The notes: generated by a model not told the origin, from the letters alone. A stretch of DNA of 64,000 nucleotides from Hetaerina americana (GCA_022747635.1 JAKTNV010000088.1:988001-1052000); one strand, 5' to 3'; counted from the first letter of the stretch, positions 1 to 11,129 are shown. A program made the numbers and translations.

Positions 1-455
1 TTAGAATATGATGAAAGTATATGTTATCCTCACAAAGTTGGATTGATTGGCGAATTGGATCGTGTGCAGAATAGAGGAGCTAGATTTGTAAAACGTTTTA
101 ATGATAAACTTAGTAGCGTATCCAAAATATTAGAGCAGCTAGGCTGGGAATCACTTACGGGGCAAAGATTAAAATACAGATTGAAGCTGTTGCATAAATT
201 GGAAGGAGGATTCTTGGGCAGTGATGTTGAAAACGTATTGTTTCAACCATCGCAATGCGGTAGGAGTGATCTTGTCAATATAATTAGAGAGAATAAGTGT
301 AGAACGGATAGATTTAAGATGTCATTTTTTCCACGGACGATAAGGGATTAGAATAACATCTTCCGACTGCGGTAGGGTCATATTTGGGGTGTAAATTCGT
401 CTCGTGTGCATTCATCCCCTGCCACACACCCTGGCGGTGGCTTGCAGGGTATTAA
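1..455 (+). mobile_element. LINE-A fragment: C-terminal domain and 3' end
   Basis: The frame from 43 to 351 encodes a CR1/Jockey-like post-RT region (LDRVQNRGARFVKRF, then LGWESL) that ends in a stop. It is followed by the conserved non-coding 3' end with CCCCTGCCACACACCCTGG at about 415-435. Only the C-terminal end is present, and the window edge cuts the 5' side. The same domain recurs at 21717-22115 and about 47990-48380, so this is a repeat family and not a host gene. The reading frame is short but still open, which suggests moderate age. Confidence 0.85.
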
Positions 456-1179
456 AGAAAACTATCCCCTTCTCGAAAACCTCATTTCTCCATTGGTCCC
501 CTTTTTACTCCGTGACGCCCATTTCTTCACCGAATACACATATTCAAATTGCTGAGAAGATTATGATGGTTCCGGCTATCACTTCGAAATGAAATACTAT
601 ACGTAGAAAAAAAACATGGAGAGGAAATTTTGAATTTCATCCCGTAGTGGAATATGACCGTCATATGCATGCGCGATATTGCCAACTACGTTGACAAGGT
701 GATTGGGGTGGGAGAGACGGGGGGGAGGGTAGTTATATTCGCTACGCTTTTGAAATCGCAACTGTAAAATCATTTGGGATAATTTCCTTTCTTTCTCCCT
801 CAGTTACGTTTTGACCTTATCCGGTTCGGTCTCCCCCCATTGCTCAATAGCGGGCGATTCTCAAAATCGTTGCCAAATTACCGCGACTATGATGTGATAG
901 CACTCGCATCGAATGGGGATTCAATCAGCCTCCACGATCGCTCTAACCCACAAATCGAGATCGAAGTCCACTTTTTTTTCAAACTGCATCCAATCAAATG
1001 GGAGGTGATATGAAAGTTGGTTGGGATCGGATGTCTCTGCGTCTCACACGATAATGTCTCAAGACTGTTAAAAATCAAGATATGTTCGCAAAACTTTGAG
1101 GGAGAAATAGCTATGCTCATACTTAAACGAGGAACATGATTGATAAAAATATAAATCCCATAAAAATACAACTCCAGGT
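456..1179. other. No recognised feature
   Basis: AT-rich sequence with a few short G runs near 715-730. I see no coding region, repeat or RNA gene that I can support. Confidence 0.4.
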
Positions 1180-1480
1180 ACCGGAAAAATTCATTGAAAC
1201 AAGGAGAGCATTGATTTCAGGGACGATAGATGAGGAGATTAGGAAACTATCAGTGAAAACTTAGATATGGAGGGTGTTTTTGTGAGGCTCGGAAACATGG
1301 TCATGGAAGGAAGATGGTAGACAGGTAGATAGGAAGTTTTGGCGACATGGGTGTGGAGAAGAACTGAAAGGTGATTGGTGAAAACGGGAGAAGAAAAAGG
1401 GTCACAAATAAGATAGGGATGTGGGACGGATTGAAGAGATAAAGGAATTGTGAGAAAAGCAAAATTTGAATTAGATATCT
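1180..1480 (+). mobile_element. LINE-B C-terminal remnant
   Basis: The plus strand translates in pieces as KFIETRRALISG, IRKLSVKT and GSETWSWKEDGRQ, matching the order seen in the better copies at 61013-61390 and 62605-62904 (EKGKLL, SVKTYVWS, ALYGSETW). Stops and small frame changes interrupt it, so this is an old non-LTR retrotransposon fragment. The minus-strand open frame of 127 codons over the same bases is a shadow. Confidence 0.6.
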
Positions 1481-1926
1481 TTGGAAAAGTGCAAATTTTG
1501 TTTTTATCATAATGACGAACTTCCACCACAACTCTACCACTGGATCTGTTGAATACATAGATAAAGGAATGGTGGGGAATTGAGGAGGGGTTTATTGTGT
1601 CATATGTCAATGGTTTTGTCAATTAAGGCGAAAAAAATAAATGAACTTAGATGTGTACTGTTTGTGTGTTAAACACAACATAATTTGAAACAGTGGACAA
1701 CTAAATAACAAAAGTTTTCAAATACGATACATCTTGAATACAACCATCTTCAATATTGGGCAAATACGATACTTACGGTAACTGTTCATTCCCTATTATA
1801 TTTATTATTGGTCAGAATCTGAGAATATTGGTATCACTTTCATTAGATAAAGATTTACTCGAAACATTTTGCGAAGAGTCCTATTTCTGCGCGCGTCAGC
1901 TGTCCCTATTTATTTATTGCATATTA

Positions 1927-2010
1927 CCCACTACGCCAGCACTGGATGTGTGGCAGGGGGTGATTACACACCAGAAAATTATTGACCCAAAATACTTTCC
2001 CCTCATACCG
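1927..2010 (-). mobile_element. LINE-A 3' end fragment
   Basis: On the minus strand this is the LINE-A 3' end: GTGTGGCAGGGGGTGA followed by ACACACCAG and TTGACCCAAAA, the same order as at 56017-56075 and 7853-7900. It has no coding part. Confidence 0.65.
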
Positions 2011-2164
2011 CATTCCATTATTCTGATGCCATGCAACATAACTCTGATTCCTTGTTGGTCATGGGAAAAATGGCAAGGAGATAATGTTGAACCAAGGTTA
2101 TTGACCCGCTTCCCTTGTCTTCTATCAATACTATTTTCCCTTTTGGTCACATCTGTAGCTTATA

Positions 2165-2330
2165 CATCTGGACCAATTTCAATGGCAAGGGAGATGAAGA
2201 GGGACTCGTTGTAGAATAAAATTAAAGTTTGTGTTTTATTAGGAGAGACAGATTATATTTATTTGGGAGTTGTGTCCATCCAAAACCTACCCTAACCGGT
2301 AGATTACCTACAATGATAATATATATTCAT
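2165..2330 (+). mobile_element. LINE-B 3' end
   Basis: Non-coding 3' terminal part of a LINE-B copy: GGACTCGTTGTAGAATAAA, a GGAGAGACAGATT block, then CCAAAACCTACC and a GGTAGATTACCT end that runs into AT-rich sequence. The same order recurs at 2755-2875 (+) and, reversed, at 24709-24850 and 39467-39640. Confidence 0.6.
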
Positions 2331-2537
2331 TCAGAAACGAAAAGCTGCTAAATGGTGAAGGCATATTAATGCACATGAATATATATCATATATCCTTTCA
2401 ATTACGAGTATATAAATATATATCCTTGTATATCCATATCAATGAATTTATGTACAAAAAGTTCTTTGGCGGTGAGTTCTAGGGCAACAGCCATTTGATC
2501 TGAAGTATTTGTCCCTAAATTCATTATATACATATGT

Positions 2538-2578
2538 GTATATATATATATATATTTGTGTCTATATAAAAATATATA

Positions 2579-2652
<74 letters not shown>
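2538..2652. repeat. (TA)n microsatellite
   Basis: Dinucleotide TA tract with minor interruptions at its left end. Open frames of alternating Y and I residues across it are artefacts. Confidence 0.97.
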
Positions 2653-2655
<3 letters not shown>

Positions 2656-2687
2656 TATATAATCGATGAAGGGCATATTTATCGGCA

Positions 2688-2875
2688 GTAGGATGCTGAA
2701 GACTGTAATAATGGGGAGAATGCTAGGGCAAAAATAGAATATGGATTTTGGACGGCATGAAAAGGGCCTTGTTGTAGAGTAGGATGTGGGTTTGCTTTTA
2801 GTTTGGAGAGACACGATTTCTTTTCATAGTTGTATTCATCCAAAACCTACCTAGGTAACATAATAATTATTTATA

Positions 2876-2878
<3 letters not shown>
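2688..2878 (+). mobile_element. LINE-B C-terminal tip and 3' end
   Basis: GAAGACTGTAATAATGGGGA reads KTVIMGRML, as in LINE-B C-termini (compare KTVIERRML on the minus strand near 24930). The non-coding 3' end with CCAAAACCTACCTAGG follows and passes directly into the (TA)n tract at 2879. Confidence 0.65.

Positions 2879-2934
<56 letters not shown>
2879..2934. repeat. (TA)n microsatellite at a LINE-B 3' end
   Basis: Clean TA tract immediately downstream of the LINE-B 3' terminus. Confidence 0.97.
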
Positions 2935-2937
<3 letters not shown>

Positions 2938-2939
2938 CT

Positions 2940-3240
2940 CAACCTATGTTTGTAGTTCCTCCTCATATGCGTTCATTGTTGTACACTTTGGCACCAAGCA
3001 GATTGAATGGTGACTCAAGGTCTTCCTACTGAAATGACGTTCGTTTTCAGAATGGGTTTGCAGTGGGGGCTGAGGGGGCGGGGGAGAGAGCGCTCTGATT
3101 TCTGCATTGCTGAGGGGTGGCGCCAAAATGGAGGAGGAGGGAAGTGTGGGTGGGTGGATAAGTGCCCGCTGGCGCCGTTGGGGAGGAACACGCGACACAT
3201 GGACGCCGCGATTAACTCATTCATCCTTTAAGGCCATCCG
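2940..3240. other. GC-rich segment, function unknown
   Basis: Locally GC- and purine-rich on the plus strand, with CpG-containing stretches (GGCGCC, GGGGGCGGGGG), unlike the AT-rich surroundings. No domain is recognisable in any frame. It could be the edge of a CpG-rich regulatory region or an old repeat. Confidence 0.2.
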
Positions 3241-3766
3241 TGGGTCCAGGATGTTTCATGACCGTGGAACTCTTAGGGTGTTAGTCACAACCCTCTGTGC
3301 ACATAGAAGTGAACATTTTTTTGCACGGACTGCAAAAGTGTAGTTCACACGCAGAATTTGGACAATATACCAGATATTATCCTAAGATTATACATGCTTA
3401 TCCTTTCACATTACATTTGTCTTCGTAAACGAAAGGGGTTACTTCCCGCAAATCAAATGGAAATCCATAAAAATCCACAAGAAATCAAAAAACTGCAAAA
3501 TGGGAGTCAGTTACACGTTTCCCAGCTCATGGAAACTCGTCTTCAACCAGGAAAACGCCAACAGCCAATCAGAGAGTACTCAAGAACACCGTTAAAAAAG
3601 TTGCTAGTAAGAGTTCAACTAAGAGGATGGTTAATTAATTGGCCAATCGGAGATAACCTTAGGAGAGGAATAAAAGACGGCAAAAAAACCAGCATCAATC
3701 ACTTCTGATTTTAAAATGCCGACGGCAACGCCGGGGAAACTGTTGTCTCAGAGATATGGACCAAGG

Positions 3767-4078
3767 GGATCGAGATGGTGCGGGGGCTAACGTACTGGCT
3801 TCCCACCGTGAGGGCGCGGGTTCAAATCCCGGCGGTGTTGAATATTTTACAGAGGTATCTCGATCCCTACTTGAGGTGCTTTGTGGAGGGCACTTTGAGT
3901 GAGTACGCCGTCCGTCGGATGGGACGTTAAACTGCGGACCCCTTGGCGCCTTTCGTAAAGAGTAGGCTAATGCCGACGCCGGGTTTCTCTCCACCCTTCA
4001 TCCTTTCCTATCCATCCCCTATGGCGCAAATGACCTTAGCTGTCGGTCGCCTCCCCTCAAAACTACTACTACGATATG
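3767..4078 (+). mobile_element. SINE-A, tRNA-derived
   Basis: A tRNA-like head with a good B box (GGGTTCAAATCCC near 3820) is followed by a GC-rich body containing GAGTGAGTACGCCGTCCGTC and GGATGGGACGTTAAACTGCG, then CTAATGCCGACGCCGGGTTT and a short A-rich CTACTACTACGA end. A second, more diverged copy lies at 52800-53107 in the same orientation. Shared head and body and the lack of a coding frame support a SINE. Pol III would transcribe it, with mobility supplied by an unidentified LINE. Confidence 0.8.
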
Positions 4079-4085
4079 GACCAAC

Positions 4086-4990
4086 CCGGTTTGAATTCCG
4101 GCAGAAGTAGATCTTCAATATCTGCACACCGCGGAAACCTTCACAAGGGCTTCTTCAATAATTATTCTATCAATTTCCATCAATATCTTATAAACAATTG
4201 ACAATTGACTCCTTAGCAGAAACCAATTGAAGAATTTCCCATCAATGTTTTCTTTCGCTGATAAAATCAAATCAGGGTGTCATTTTTACTGATTATCGTT
4301 AACAAGCAAATAAATATTACACACATAGAAACATTGTTTGTACCTAAGTATCCGAATTTAAAGATTTTTCAACATCATTCAACGTTATCTACCTCGAAAA
4401 CAAATATGTAATTATTCAGAATGTCGTAGATGCATTTACACGACAATGAATGTATTCGTTTGATAAATGATTGTAACGCAAAAAAGATTGAAATCGATCA
4501 ACGAAGCAATTTATTGGTTGAGAATACTATTTTTGCATTTTACAATTGGGTATAAATTGACGAAAAAATGTATCCGTTGGACAAATGATTATTGCGTGGA
4601 AAAATTAGTAACCAATTCACGTAACAATGAATCCGTTGTGAAAACGATCATTGCATGTGCCGGTTGGAAATCAATTTACGGAATAATTTATCCATCAGAT
4701 TCATAATTGTTGGGTGAAAAATGTTTGAGTAGATGTTGGGTATTAGTGAATCCCTTGTGGTAAAGGTTTGCGAAATCATGCTGCTGGCATGTAACTGTTT
4801 TATTTTACCCATCGCCTTCATGAAGAGACAACATTCTGCTGACAGAATTTTTACAAAGATTGTTTTATTAGCAAATGTGATCACAGCATCCAATGTGCCA
4901 AGCAACGGTGAAAATTAAGTTCTCTATTCGTTACCATGTTCCCTAGTAATTAAATGCAATGTGTCCATGATAGACATTAGTGCCTGTCTT
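4086..4990. other. No recognised feature
   Basis: AT-rich. Around 4450-4700 there is loose internal repetition (recurring AATTTA, ATCCGTTG and ATTGCGTG-like words about 60-80 bp apart), but no clean unit and no coding signal. Confidence 0.35.
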
Positions 4991-4995
4991 TAGTT

Positions 4996-5001
4996 TATAT
5001 A

Positions 5002-5085
<84 letters not shown>
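4996..5085. repeat. (TA)n microsatellite
   Basis: Nearly pure TA tract with two early interruptions (ATGTATAT, TACATATA). Confidence 0.97.
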
Positions 5086-5087
<2 letters not shown>

Positions 5088-5853
5088 CGGTCACTTGAAT
5101 AAATTGTAAGACGAGTGGAAAAGGCAGTAAAACAGGGAATGCGAAACGAAATAAAAATATACCTGGCTAATGGTAAAAGACTAATTGATACTTTTTTAAA
5201 AGATTTGATTCTCACTTCAATGTGTCGATAAATGTAAAAATATCGTTTCGATTAGATAAATTTTAATTGATTAATGACGTAAGCATATTTGACTCTTGCC
5301 TAAAAGAAAAACTACTTAAATCTCGGCCATTAGTTTCTCCCGTATTCGTATCTGAGTGTATTGGCAAATTGTGAAGGCATTCATAAAACTACTGTGATTC
5401 TCGTACACATGATGAGCTTGTTTTTTTTCTTAAGAGAGCGCACGATTTTAGAAAATAAGGCTTACGCGTTAATGAATGGAAGAATTAAACGAGAATCGCT
5501 CACTTTGATGCTGCCTCATGTAATTCTCTCCGAACCAGCGATCAATCTATTCAGATGTATTAAACGGTAAGTCATCCTTGAATGTTTGAGGCAGTCTTCC
5601 TTGAGACGAGACACACAACGCCATTTATTATTATTATTAAAAATACACATGTGCTGATAGACAGTGTCAGGTGGCACACAAGTCCCAAATAATCGAAAGA
5701 TAATAGATAATATCAGACTTCAAAACACAAATCTCTTAAACAAAACAAGCGAATCCCCATCCCATTTACATCCATTAATCAGCAATAAAAAAAGAAAAAT
5801 TAAAAAAATTAAACTATTACATAAATACAATACTCCACACATCAATCAAATTA

Positions 5854-6650
5854 TTACATATACACCTTACATCTATTCTTAAAAGTATACACTCTGTTAG
5901 GAAAGGGCTCGAATAATTTTGCAGGTAAGGTGTTCCACTCAACAATTGTTCTATTTATAAAAGAAAATTTTTTTTTATTTGTTCCCTGTGCCCGGCATTT
6001 TACCTTAAATTTGTGATCATTTCTACCAATGAAATTTGGGTTCCCCGCCTCTTTCCTAAGATCTGCCCAACCTTTCTCCCCCTTCAGAATTCGGAACATT
6101 CCACAAAGTCTGCTTACTTTCCTTCTAGTTTGTAGAGGTTCCCAGCCCAGCGTTTCTAGCATGTCAGACACAGTCTCCATCCTCCTATGCTTCCCCAGTA
6201 CATATCGGGCAGCCTTTCTTTGCACCTTTCCCAGTTTTTTAATATGACCTTCTTCATGAGGGTCCCATACAAGAGAAGCGTACTCTAAAATTGGTCTTAC
6301 CATTGGTCTTAAAGATGTACTCCACATTTAGCCCCCACCCTAAGTCCTTAGTTAAATATACAAGTATTTACAAGTATCACTTCTAGGAATGACATTTTCT
6401 GAGAATTTATATTCCCTATTTTTTCTATTTACCTTATTGCTAAAAGTGATGAATTTGCATTTGCTAACATTAATATCCATCCCATTTTATGTCACCCAAT
6501 CCGCCATTTTATTAATGCCCCTTTGAAGTTTGTCACGGTCTCTGTCATTTTCGACTTTCCTGTAGATAATACAATCGTCTGCAAAAAGTCTTATCTGAGA
6601 ATTAATATTTACTGGGAGATCATTTATATAGATTACCACACAAAGAACAT
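5854..6650 (-). mobile_element. LINE-C, CR1-like: RT C-half and C-terminal domain
   Basis: Minus-strand frames read, in order, VIYINDLPVNINSQIRLFADD at about 6640-6560, WVT then a stop, NVSKCKFITFSNK, and then the open frame 6327-5854 (RPMVRPILEYASLVWDP, VQRKAARYVLGK, LGWEPLQTRR, NRTIVEWNTLP). The FADD motif carries the two catalytic aspartates of reverse transcriptase and is intact here. Stops separate the RT part from the C-terminal domain, so this copy is dead and truncated at its 5' end near 6650. It is a different family from LINE-A, although the C-terminal architecture is similar. Confidence 0.88.
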
Positions 6651-6858
6651 AAAAATGCAACACTGCATAGAGAATTTTTTTACCTCAACGTCAATACACC
6701 TTTTTCAAGTTTCCGCCGGGAAATCGTCCAACACAGGAGAGGTGGGGATAGAGCAAAAATATTTCCTTGACCGGGACCGAGAAATATTTTAGCACGGCTT
6801 CCCCACCTTCTCGTGTCCGCCCTTGACATGTGATCCTATCCCTTTTCCTTGAATGAAT

Positions 6859-6866
6859 GTGAAAAC

Positions 6867-6941
<75 letters not shown>

Positions 6942-6945
6942 TTCA
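6859..6945. repeat. (TA)n tract framed by inverted arms
   Basis: The TA run is bounded by GTGAAAACATATA (6859-6871) and its reverse complement TATATGTTTTCAC (6933-6945), so the whole unit is a palindrome whose middle is itself self-complementary. Confidence 0.95.
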
Positions 6946-6966
6946 CGATATGTAACAAGGATAATA

Positions 6967-7719
6967 CGAGGGTCATCCGGAAAGTAGTACCCGTTCGTGA
7001 AATAAAGACACAAAAGTAAATATTAACAAACATAAAAAATTTTATTTGAAAGAGGATACTTTAAACTACTTCTCAACATAATCTCCAAGCAAATTAAGGC
7101 ATTTGTCATAACGTGTGACAAGTTTCTGTATTCCTGCTGCATAGTCCTTCGCCGCCAGCTCATTGAGATACGCGAGGGACCCATCTTGCACAAATTTTTG
7201 CATAATGCAGATGGTGTTTAACAATTTCATGAACAATTGTTCGAGAAACATTGGGAAAATGCTCACAGATGTCATCAATTGTGACGCGCCGATCGTTCCT
7301 CACGAATTCGTCAACTGAGCTCACCAGTTGGTCTGTAATGACAGACGGTCTCTCCGAACGCTCATCGTCGTGTGTGTTCCCCCTCCCCATGTTGAAGTTG
7401 CGACACCACCGCCGAACAGACGACTCGTCCATTACATTGTCTCCATACACCTCCTTTAATTGGCGATGAATATCACATGGGCGAACGTTTCTTGCATTGA
7501 GGAATTTAATCACTGCCCTCACTTCACAACTGGCGGCGTTCTCAATTTTTTTAAACATTGTAAACAATCACAGAAACAACACAGGCAATGCTAGCGTCAC
7601 GCAACTTGGCTCAGAGAAGGCAGACAAGCCACTGAAGCTATCTGACCTCGTCCAGCGGCTACTCGCGTCGTCAGCACTTCATGCGGCACGAACGGGTACT
7701 ACTTTCCGGATGACCCTCG
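6967..7719 (-). mobile_element. Complete internally deleted mariner element
   Basis: Perfect 33-bp terminal inverted repeats lie at 6967-6999 and 7687-7719 (outer ends CGAGGGTCATCCGG and CCGGATGACCCTCG). They are flanked by TA on both sides (6965-6966, 7720-7721), the target duplication of Tc1/mariner elements. The element is 753 bp, against about 1.3 kb for typical full-length mariners. Inside, on the minus strand, are the start and the end of a transposase but not its middle. It could move only with transposase supplied in trans. Identical repeats suggest recent mobility. Confidence 0.95.
7066..7567 (-). pseudogene. Mariner transposase lacking its catalytic core
   Basis: The frame starting at 7567 encodes the DNA-binding half: a first helix-turn-helix (VRAVIKFLNARN to VRRWCRNFNMGRG), GRP-like linker region (DDERSERPSV), a second helix-turn-helix (ITIDD-like VTIDDICEHFPNVSRTIVHEIV) and the linker motif WVPR, and stops at 7160. 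The C-terminal end (AAGIQKLVTRYDKCLNLLGDYVEK) resumes in another frame and ends at 7066. The whole DDD catalytic region is missing, with the junction near 7175-7190. The short product could bind the element ends without cutting; that is inference. Confidence 0.9.
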
Positions 7720-7849
7720 TATCTGCTAAATGGTTGTCGGTAGAATTCGTATTTACAAACGTTTTTTCCAAGGAGTGTTATTTGTTCGATCTCTTCATCT
7801 TAATTCTTCATTAATTTGTTAACATATTACTCTGCAAACTACCACTACG

Positions 7850-7912
7850 ATGTATGGCAGGGGGTGGTTACACATCAGACTAATTTTGACCCAAAATACT
7901 CGTCCCTACCAA
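7850..7912 (-). mobile_element. LINE-A 3' end fragment
   Basis: ATGTATGGCAGGGGGTGGTT, then ACACATCAGACTAATTTTGA and CCCAAAA: the minus-strand version of the LINE-A 3' end. No coding part is attached. Confidence 0.65.
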
Positions 7913-8649
7913 CGCACTCGGACGTCCTCTAATCACTCTGTTTTACAATTATTCTCTCTACTTTTATTTACTTTATATATCCTAAGCTGTTTCACGGGGC
8001 TAATATTACATTTTCAACATCAAGGAAGAGACATCCTACCTTACGTAATAGATTTGGAGAGGAGTAGAACTTTCCTGGAAACTTTATGAGCGATCCGGGA
8101 AAGCGCTGTGGACGAATGATCTTGATGAGTACTTGATTCACTTCCCCCTGAGCTCATATTTAATCACTGAAAATTCGTATAGTTTACGAATTATGGATTG
8201 CTCGGATATGAAGTCACGGACAGGACAAGTATTCAGCGAGATTACATTTCTCATTCGATACATGGCATGACAGTGTAATTATTCTTTTAACCCTTGCGCA
8301 GTTTCAACAAATGAAACAGCTGCCGCAAAAAACCATAAAGGTTAACTTACCCAGTGGGGTCAACACATATGCCATAATATTGTTTCGCTGACGGCACAAA
8401 TTTTTGAATGTGCCATGTCCTATAGGAATTACAATGATTACAGTAAAATTATGCTTGAGTGAAACTTTTCTGTTAATGATTATGTGAACAAAATTAACAT
8501 ATGAACGATAATTCGATACAAAAAAACATCCTGGATTTTAAAATAAAATGGAATTTTCCTCATATAATTATGTGGGATACCAAATGTAATTGGGTCTTCA
8601 AATCATAAAGATTAAATTAGTTTTAAGAATACCAATTTGTAAAAATGTT

Positions 8650-8733
8650 TGTCAGAAGTGGGATTCGAACCCACGCCCGGAGAACCGGACTGCGACCTGA
8701 ACGCAGCGCCTTGGACCGCTCGGCCATCCTGAC
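8650..8733 (-). tRNA. tRNA-Leu-CAG: tRNA-Leu (anticodon CAG)
   Basis: The 84-nt gene includes the discriminator A. Acceptor GTCAGGA pairs with TTCTGAC (one G-U). The D arm contains the A box, the anticodon stem CTGCG/CGCAG closes the loop TTCAGGT with CAG at 34-36, a long variable arm marks a type II tRNA, and the T arm GTGGG/CCCAC holds the B box GGTTCGAATCC. There is no intron. A run of five T follows a few bases beyond the 3' end on the minus strand, as a Pol III terminator. The sequence is identical to three other copies in the window. Confidence 0.97.
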
Positions 8734-9189
8734 TTGATTTGAAATTGATCGTTCGGCAGTTTTCCTGTGGTCACAAACTCGAAATACATTTTTTTATCCA
8801 TGAGTTAACTAAATATAACCCATGCCGAACAATACGCTGCATTGATACATCCCTTTCTTCTTTAAGGGATCTTTAACTGAGGCCTATGTAATGCTACTTG
8901 AAGCTTCATGATGATCTCACTTTCTTATAAAAAGGACAGCTAGAATATGGTATTAAATGATTCAGGAAGGGGTGACAATTGATTATTAATTGTAAGGTTA
9001 ACCCGGAGCTACGGTGCACTGCTATAGAAATAGTGACAATGAACATAGCCGCAGCCATGCCTTAAGTAGAGAGTTGAATGAAATTTAAGAAAGTATTATT
9101 ATAATCATTGCATATTACGTTCATAGTGGAGTTACTGACTGATTTTGTTCAGCAAAAAATTGCACATGAGAAGTATTTGTGCGCAGTAG

Positions 9190-9480
9190 ATTCCTAGGCT
9201 ACTTATACCGCAACGCTCAAATATAGAAGAAGTTACTTCAGGTGTTCCCCAGGGATGTGTTATAGGACCTCTTTTGTTCCTACTTTACTTTAACGACATT
9301 GACTCCGTCATCAATAGTAAGATACGTTTATTTGCCGATGGTGCAGTGGTTTGCCGTGATATCCGTAATCCTGTGGACACAGCAGCTTTAACAGATGACT
9401 TTAATTCTATACAACGCTGGTGCGACACTTAGCAATTAGAATTAAACTTGAAAAAGTGCATGGTGATAATTCTTTGGAAA
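9190..9480 (+). mobile_element. LINE-A reverse transcriptase fragment
   Basis: Plus-strand translation gives VTSGVPQGCVIGPLLFLLYF, NDIDSVINSKIRLFADG and DFNSIQRWCDT, covering RT motifs B to C. The catalytic FADD reads FADG here, and a stop follows WCDT, so it is inactive. The matching copy at 21185-21410 has FVYD in the same place. It is truncated near 9480. Confidence 0.88.
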
Positions 9481-9554
9481 AAGAACAATTCCCTTCCGAA
9501 CACCTACTATTTAAATTATTTTTTTACACAAAAAAATTATTAAAATGCTACCGA

Positions 9555-9580
9555 TTTCGACGCATAGGTCACATCATCAG
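9555..9580 (-). ncRNA. Hammerhead-like core motif
   Basis: The minus strand reads CTGATGA (9580-9574), a 15-base insert ending in GCGTC, then GAAA (9558-9555). The CTGANGA and GAAA elements are the conserved core of hammerhead ribozymes. The stem II pairing here is weak, so this is probably decayed. Confidence 0.35.
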
Positions 9581-9594
9581 GTAAGGTATTCATG

Positions 9595-9770
9595 TAAGGT
9601 ATTTTGAGTGAATTAACAGTTGCCTTATTTCCCTGAACTTCTCTGACGTATGACCAAAATGATTTCGGATTTTATTTAAAATTTTCCGCCAACCTTTTCC
9701 GTTTGAATTCACTTAACGCTCTCCGGAATTCATTTTTTACATTCGTCCCACATATCTTCCGATCATAAAT
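9595..9770 (-). mobile_element. LINE-A linker fragment (before RT)
   Basis: Sequence such as GACCAAAATGATTTCGGATT, with a flanking TGAGTGAATTAACAG, closely matches 57975-58070, which encodes FWSYVREVRRNKSAVNSL on the minus strand, upstream of RT in LINE-A. It is frameshifted and truncated. Confidence 0.7.
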
Positions 9771-9919
9771 GGTGTTATTAATTTTTGTCGTTGGAGATAT
9801 TATCCCTAATATTTTTCAATTTGGCATGATATTACCTTTGAGGACGCAGTACCTCTCTAAGATCTGCGTTGTAAACTCTAGGTTCCGTGTTATCTTTTAT
9901 AAATTTACTGGGAATGAAC

Positions 9920-10250
9920 TTGTCCGGTCAGACGGTCCCGCGAAACTGCACGAGACGTGCACCGGCAGTCAAGCGGGCTGCGAGCAAGCAGTGCACTTCC
10001 GCCCTATATACCACCCTCCTTTTCATCTCCCATCCCCCTCACCTCCTGCCTCTGTTCCAGAACTCACGCGCTCCCTTAGGGAAGCTTCCCATTGGCGGAT
10101 GTTTAGTGAGTGAGTGAGTCGTCGAGGCATCCGGGTGTGGTTCATTATCGCCAGGAAACTTTAAACGGGCGGGAAAAACGAGTGACGGCAGCGATTATTG
10201 CTGAGCACGCAATAATGGTGCGCAAACTCACGTGGCTTTTGAGTAACTCG
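9920..10250. other. GC-rich segment, no gene recognised
   Basis: CpG-containing stretch (GGTCCCGCG, GCACGAGACG, GGGCGGGAAAAACG) in an AT-rich setting, with CCATTGG near 10089 (an inverted CCAAT word). No coding domain is visible. A host promoter or the 5' part of an old retroelement are both possible. Confidence 0.2.
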
Positions 10251-10329
10251 AGGAGTTGCTGCGCAAGTTGGACAATATGCGGATTCGCTTTAACGAAACT
10301 CGGCTTCATTAAATGGTTGCTGTGGAAAT

Positions 10330-10785
10330 TTAATGAGAAAGTAATGGTTAGTTGTTATTTGGCTCCAGTTAGACCTCATTATGGATTATATGCAGCAAGT
10401 ATTTTGAATCCTTGGGAGAAAATTTAGAGAAAAGAATTAGATAAAGTTCAGAAAAATATCTGTTAAAAATAATCGTAAAAAATTGTTATAAAAAGAAGAC
10501 TAGTGTGACAGGCCTTTTAGGGGAAATAGGCTGGGAGCTGCTTGAAATACGGAGAGAACAAGCGAGGCTTAGACATTTAGAAAGGTTCAGAACAAACGAG
10601 TTTAACAATGACACTAAAGGAATTATGATGGTCCAGCCCTACTTTGGTAGAACAGATCATATAGATAAGATAAGGATATATATTTCAGTACAGATAGATA
10701 CAAATACTTATTCTTTCCCCGGACAATCAGAAATTATAATAGTCAGAAACCAAAGTTACTATTCAAATAAAAAAAAGTTAAACAC
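10330..10785 (+). mobile_element. CR1-like LINE C-terminal fragment
   Basis: Plus-strand frames encode LAPVRPHYGLYAASILNPWE and then GLLGEIGWELLEIRREQARL with PYFGRTDHIDKIR downstream. This is the usual order after the RT in CR1/Jockey-type elements. A diverged minus-strand relative lies at 19255-19510. SINE-B begins directly at its 3' side (10787). Confidence 0.75.
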
Positions 10786-10786
10786 A

Positions 10787-10985
10787 GTAATCAACCCGAA
10801 GGTTGGTTTAGTAGGTGACGGTAGAGTTCACCTAGTACTAAGTCTGATGGCGTGTGAAATTCACACATCAGGGTAGGGGGGCCAGTTCCTTTCCCTGTGC
10901 CGGTTATGGTTTCCCAGGAAGAACTGGTACCCGAAAAATCATGTATATATATGTAGCTTGAGTGGAGCTGCAGGAGCCCACAAAT
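10787..10985 (-). mobile_element. SINE-B, 5' truncated
   Basis: Starts with AATCAACCCGAAGGTTGGTT (the SINE-B 3' end on the minus strand), followed by GAGTTCACCTAGTACTAAG, GTGTGAAATTCACACATCAG, CCTGTGCCGGTTATGGTTTC, CCAGGAAGA and TACCCGAAAAATCA. A short ATGTATATATATG insertion sits near 10941. The tRNA-like head is missing. Confidence 0.85.
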
Positions 10986-11129
10986 GTTATACAAATATGA
11001 AAGACATTTAATATACAAGTGAGGGCAAGAGGAATCGTTGCTTACACATAAAATATATATTCTTAGGCGCATGCGTGCGTCAGTTGATTGCACATGTATT
11101 TTCATGATTGTAAGTTTATATTGGAATGA

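Larger units (their letters stand above)
8430..9480. repeat. Segmental duplication, copy 1 (tRNA-Leu + LINE-A)
   Basis: Collinear with about 20445-21440. Matching blocks include GTGAAACTTTTCTG, AACGATAATTCGATA-like, the whole tRNA, GGTCACAAACTCGAAAT, ACAATACGCTGCATTGATA, AAAGGACAGCTAGAATATG, AGTAGAGAGTTGAAT, TTTGTGCGCAGTAGATTCCT and the LINE-A RT piece. Flanks differ by many substitutions and small indels, while the tRNA is identical. The orientation is the same and the copies are about 12 kb apart. Confidence 0.88.

Noticed and set aside
1239..1622. 127-codon minus-strand frame
   Set aside because: It lies antisense to a LINE-B fragment whose plus-strand translation matches other copies.
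2509..2814. Open frames of alternating Y and I residues on both strands (also at 13853, 26444, 29723, 38133, 39307 and elsewhere)
   Set aside because: They are translations of (TA)n microsatellites and carry no coding information.
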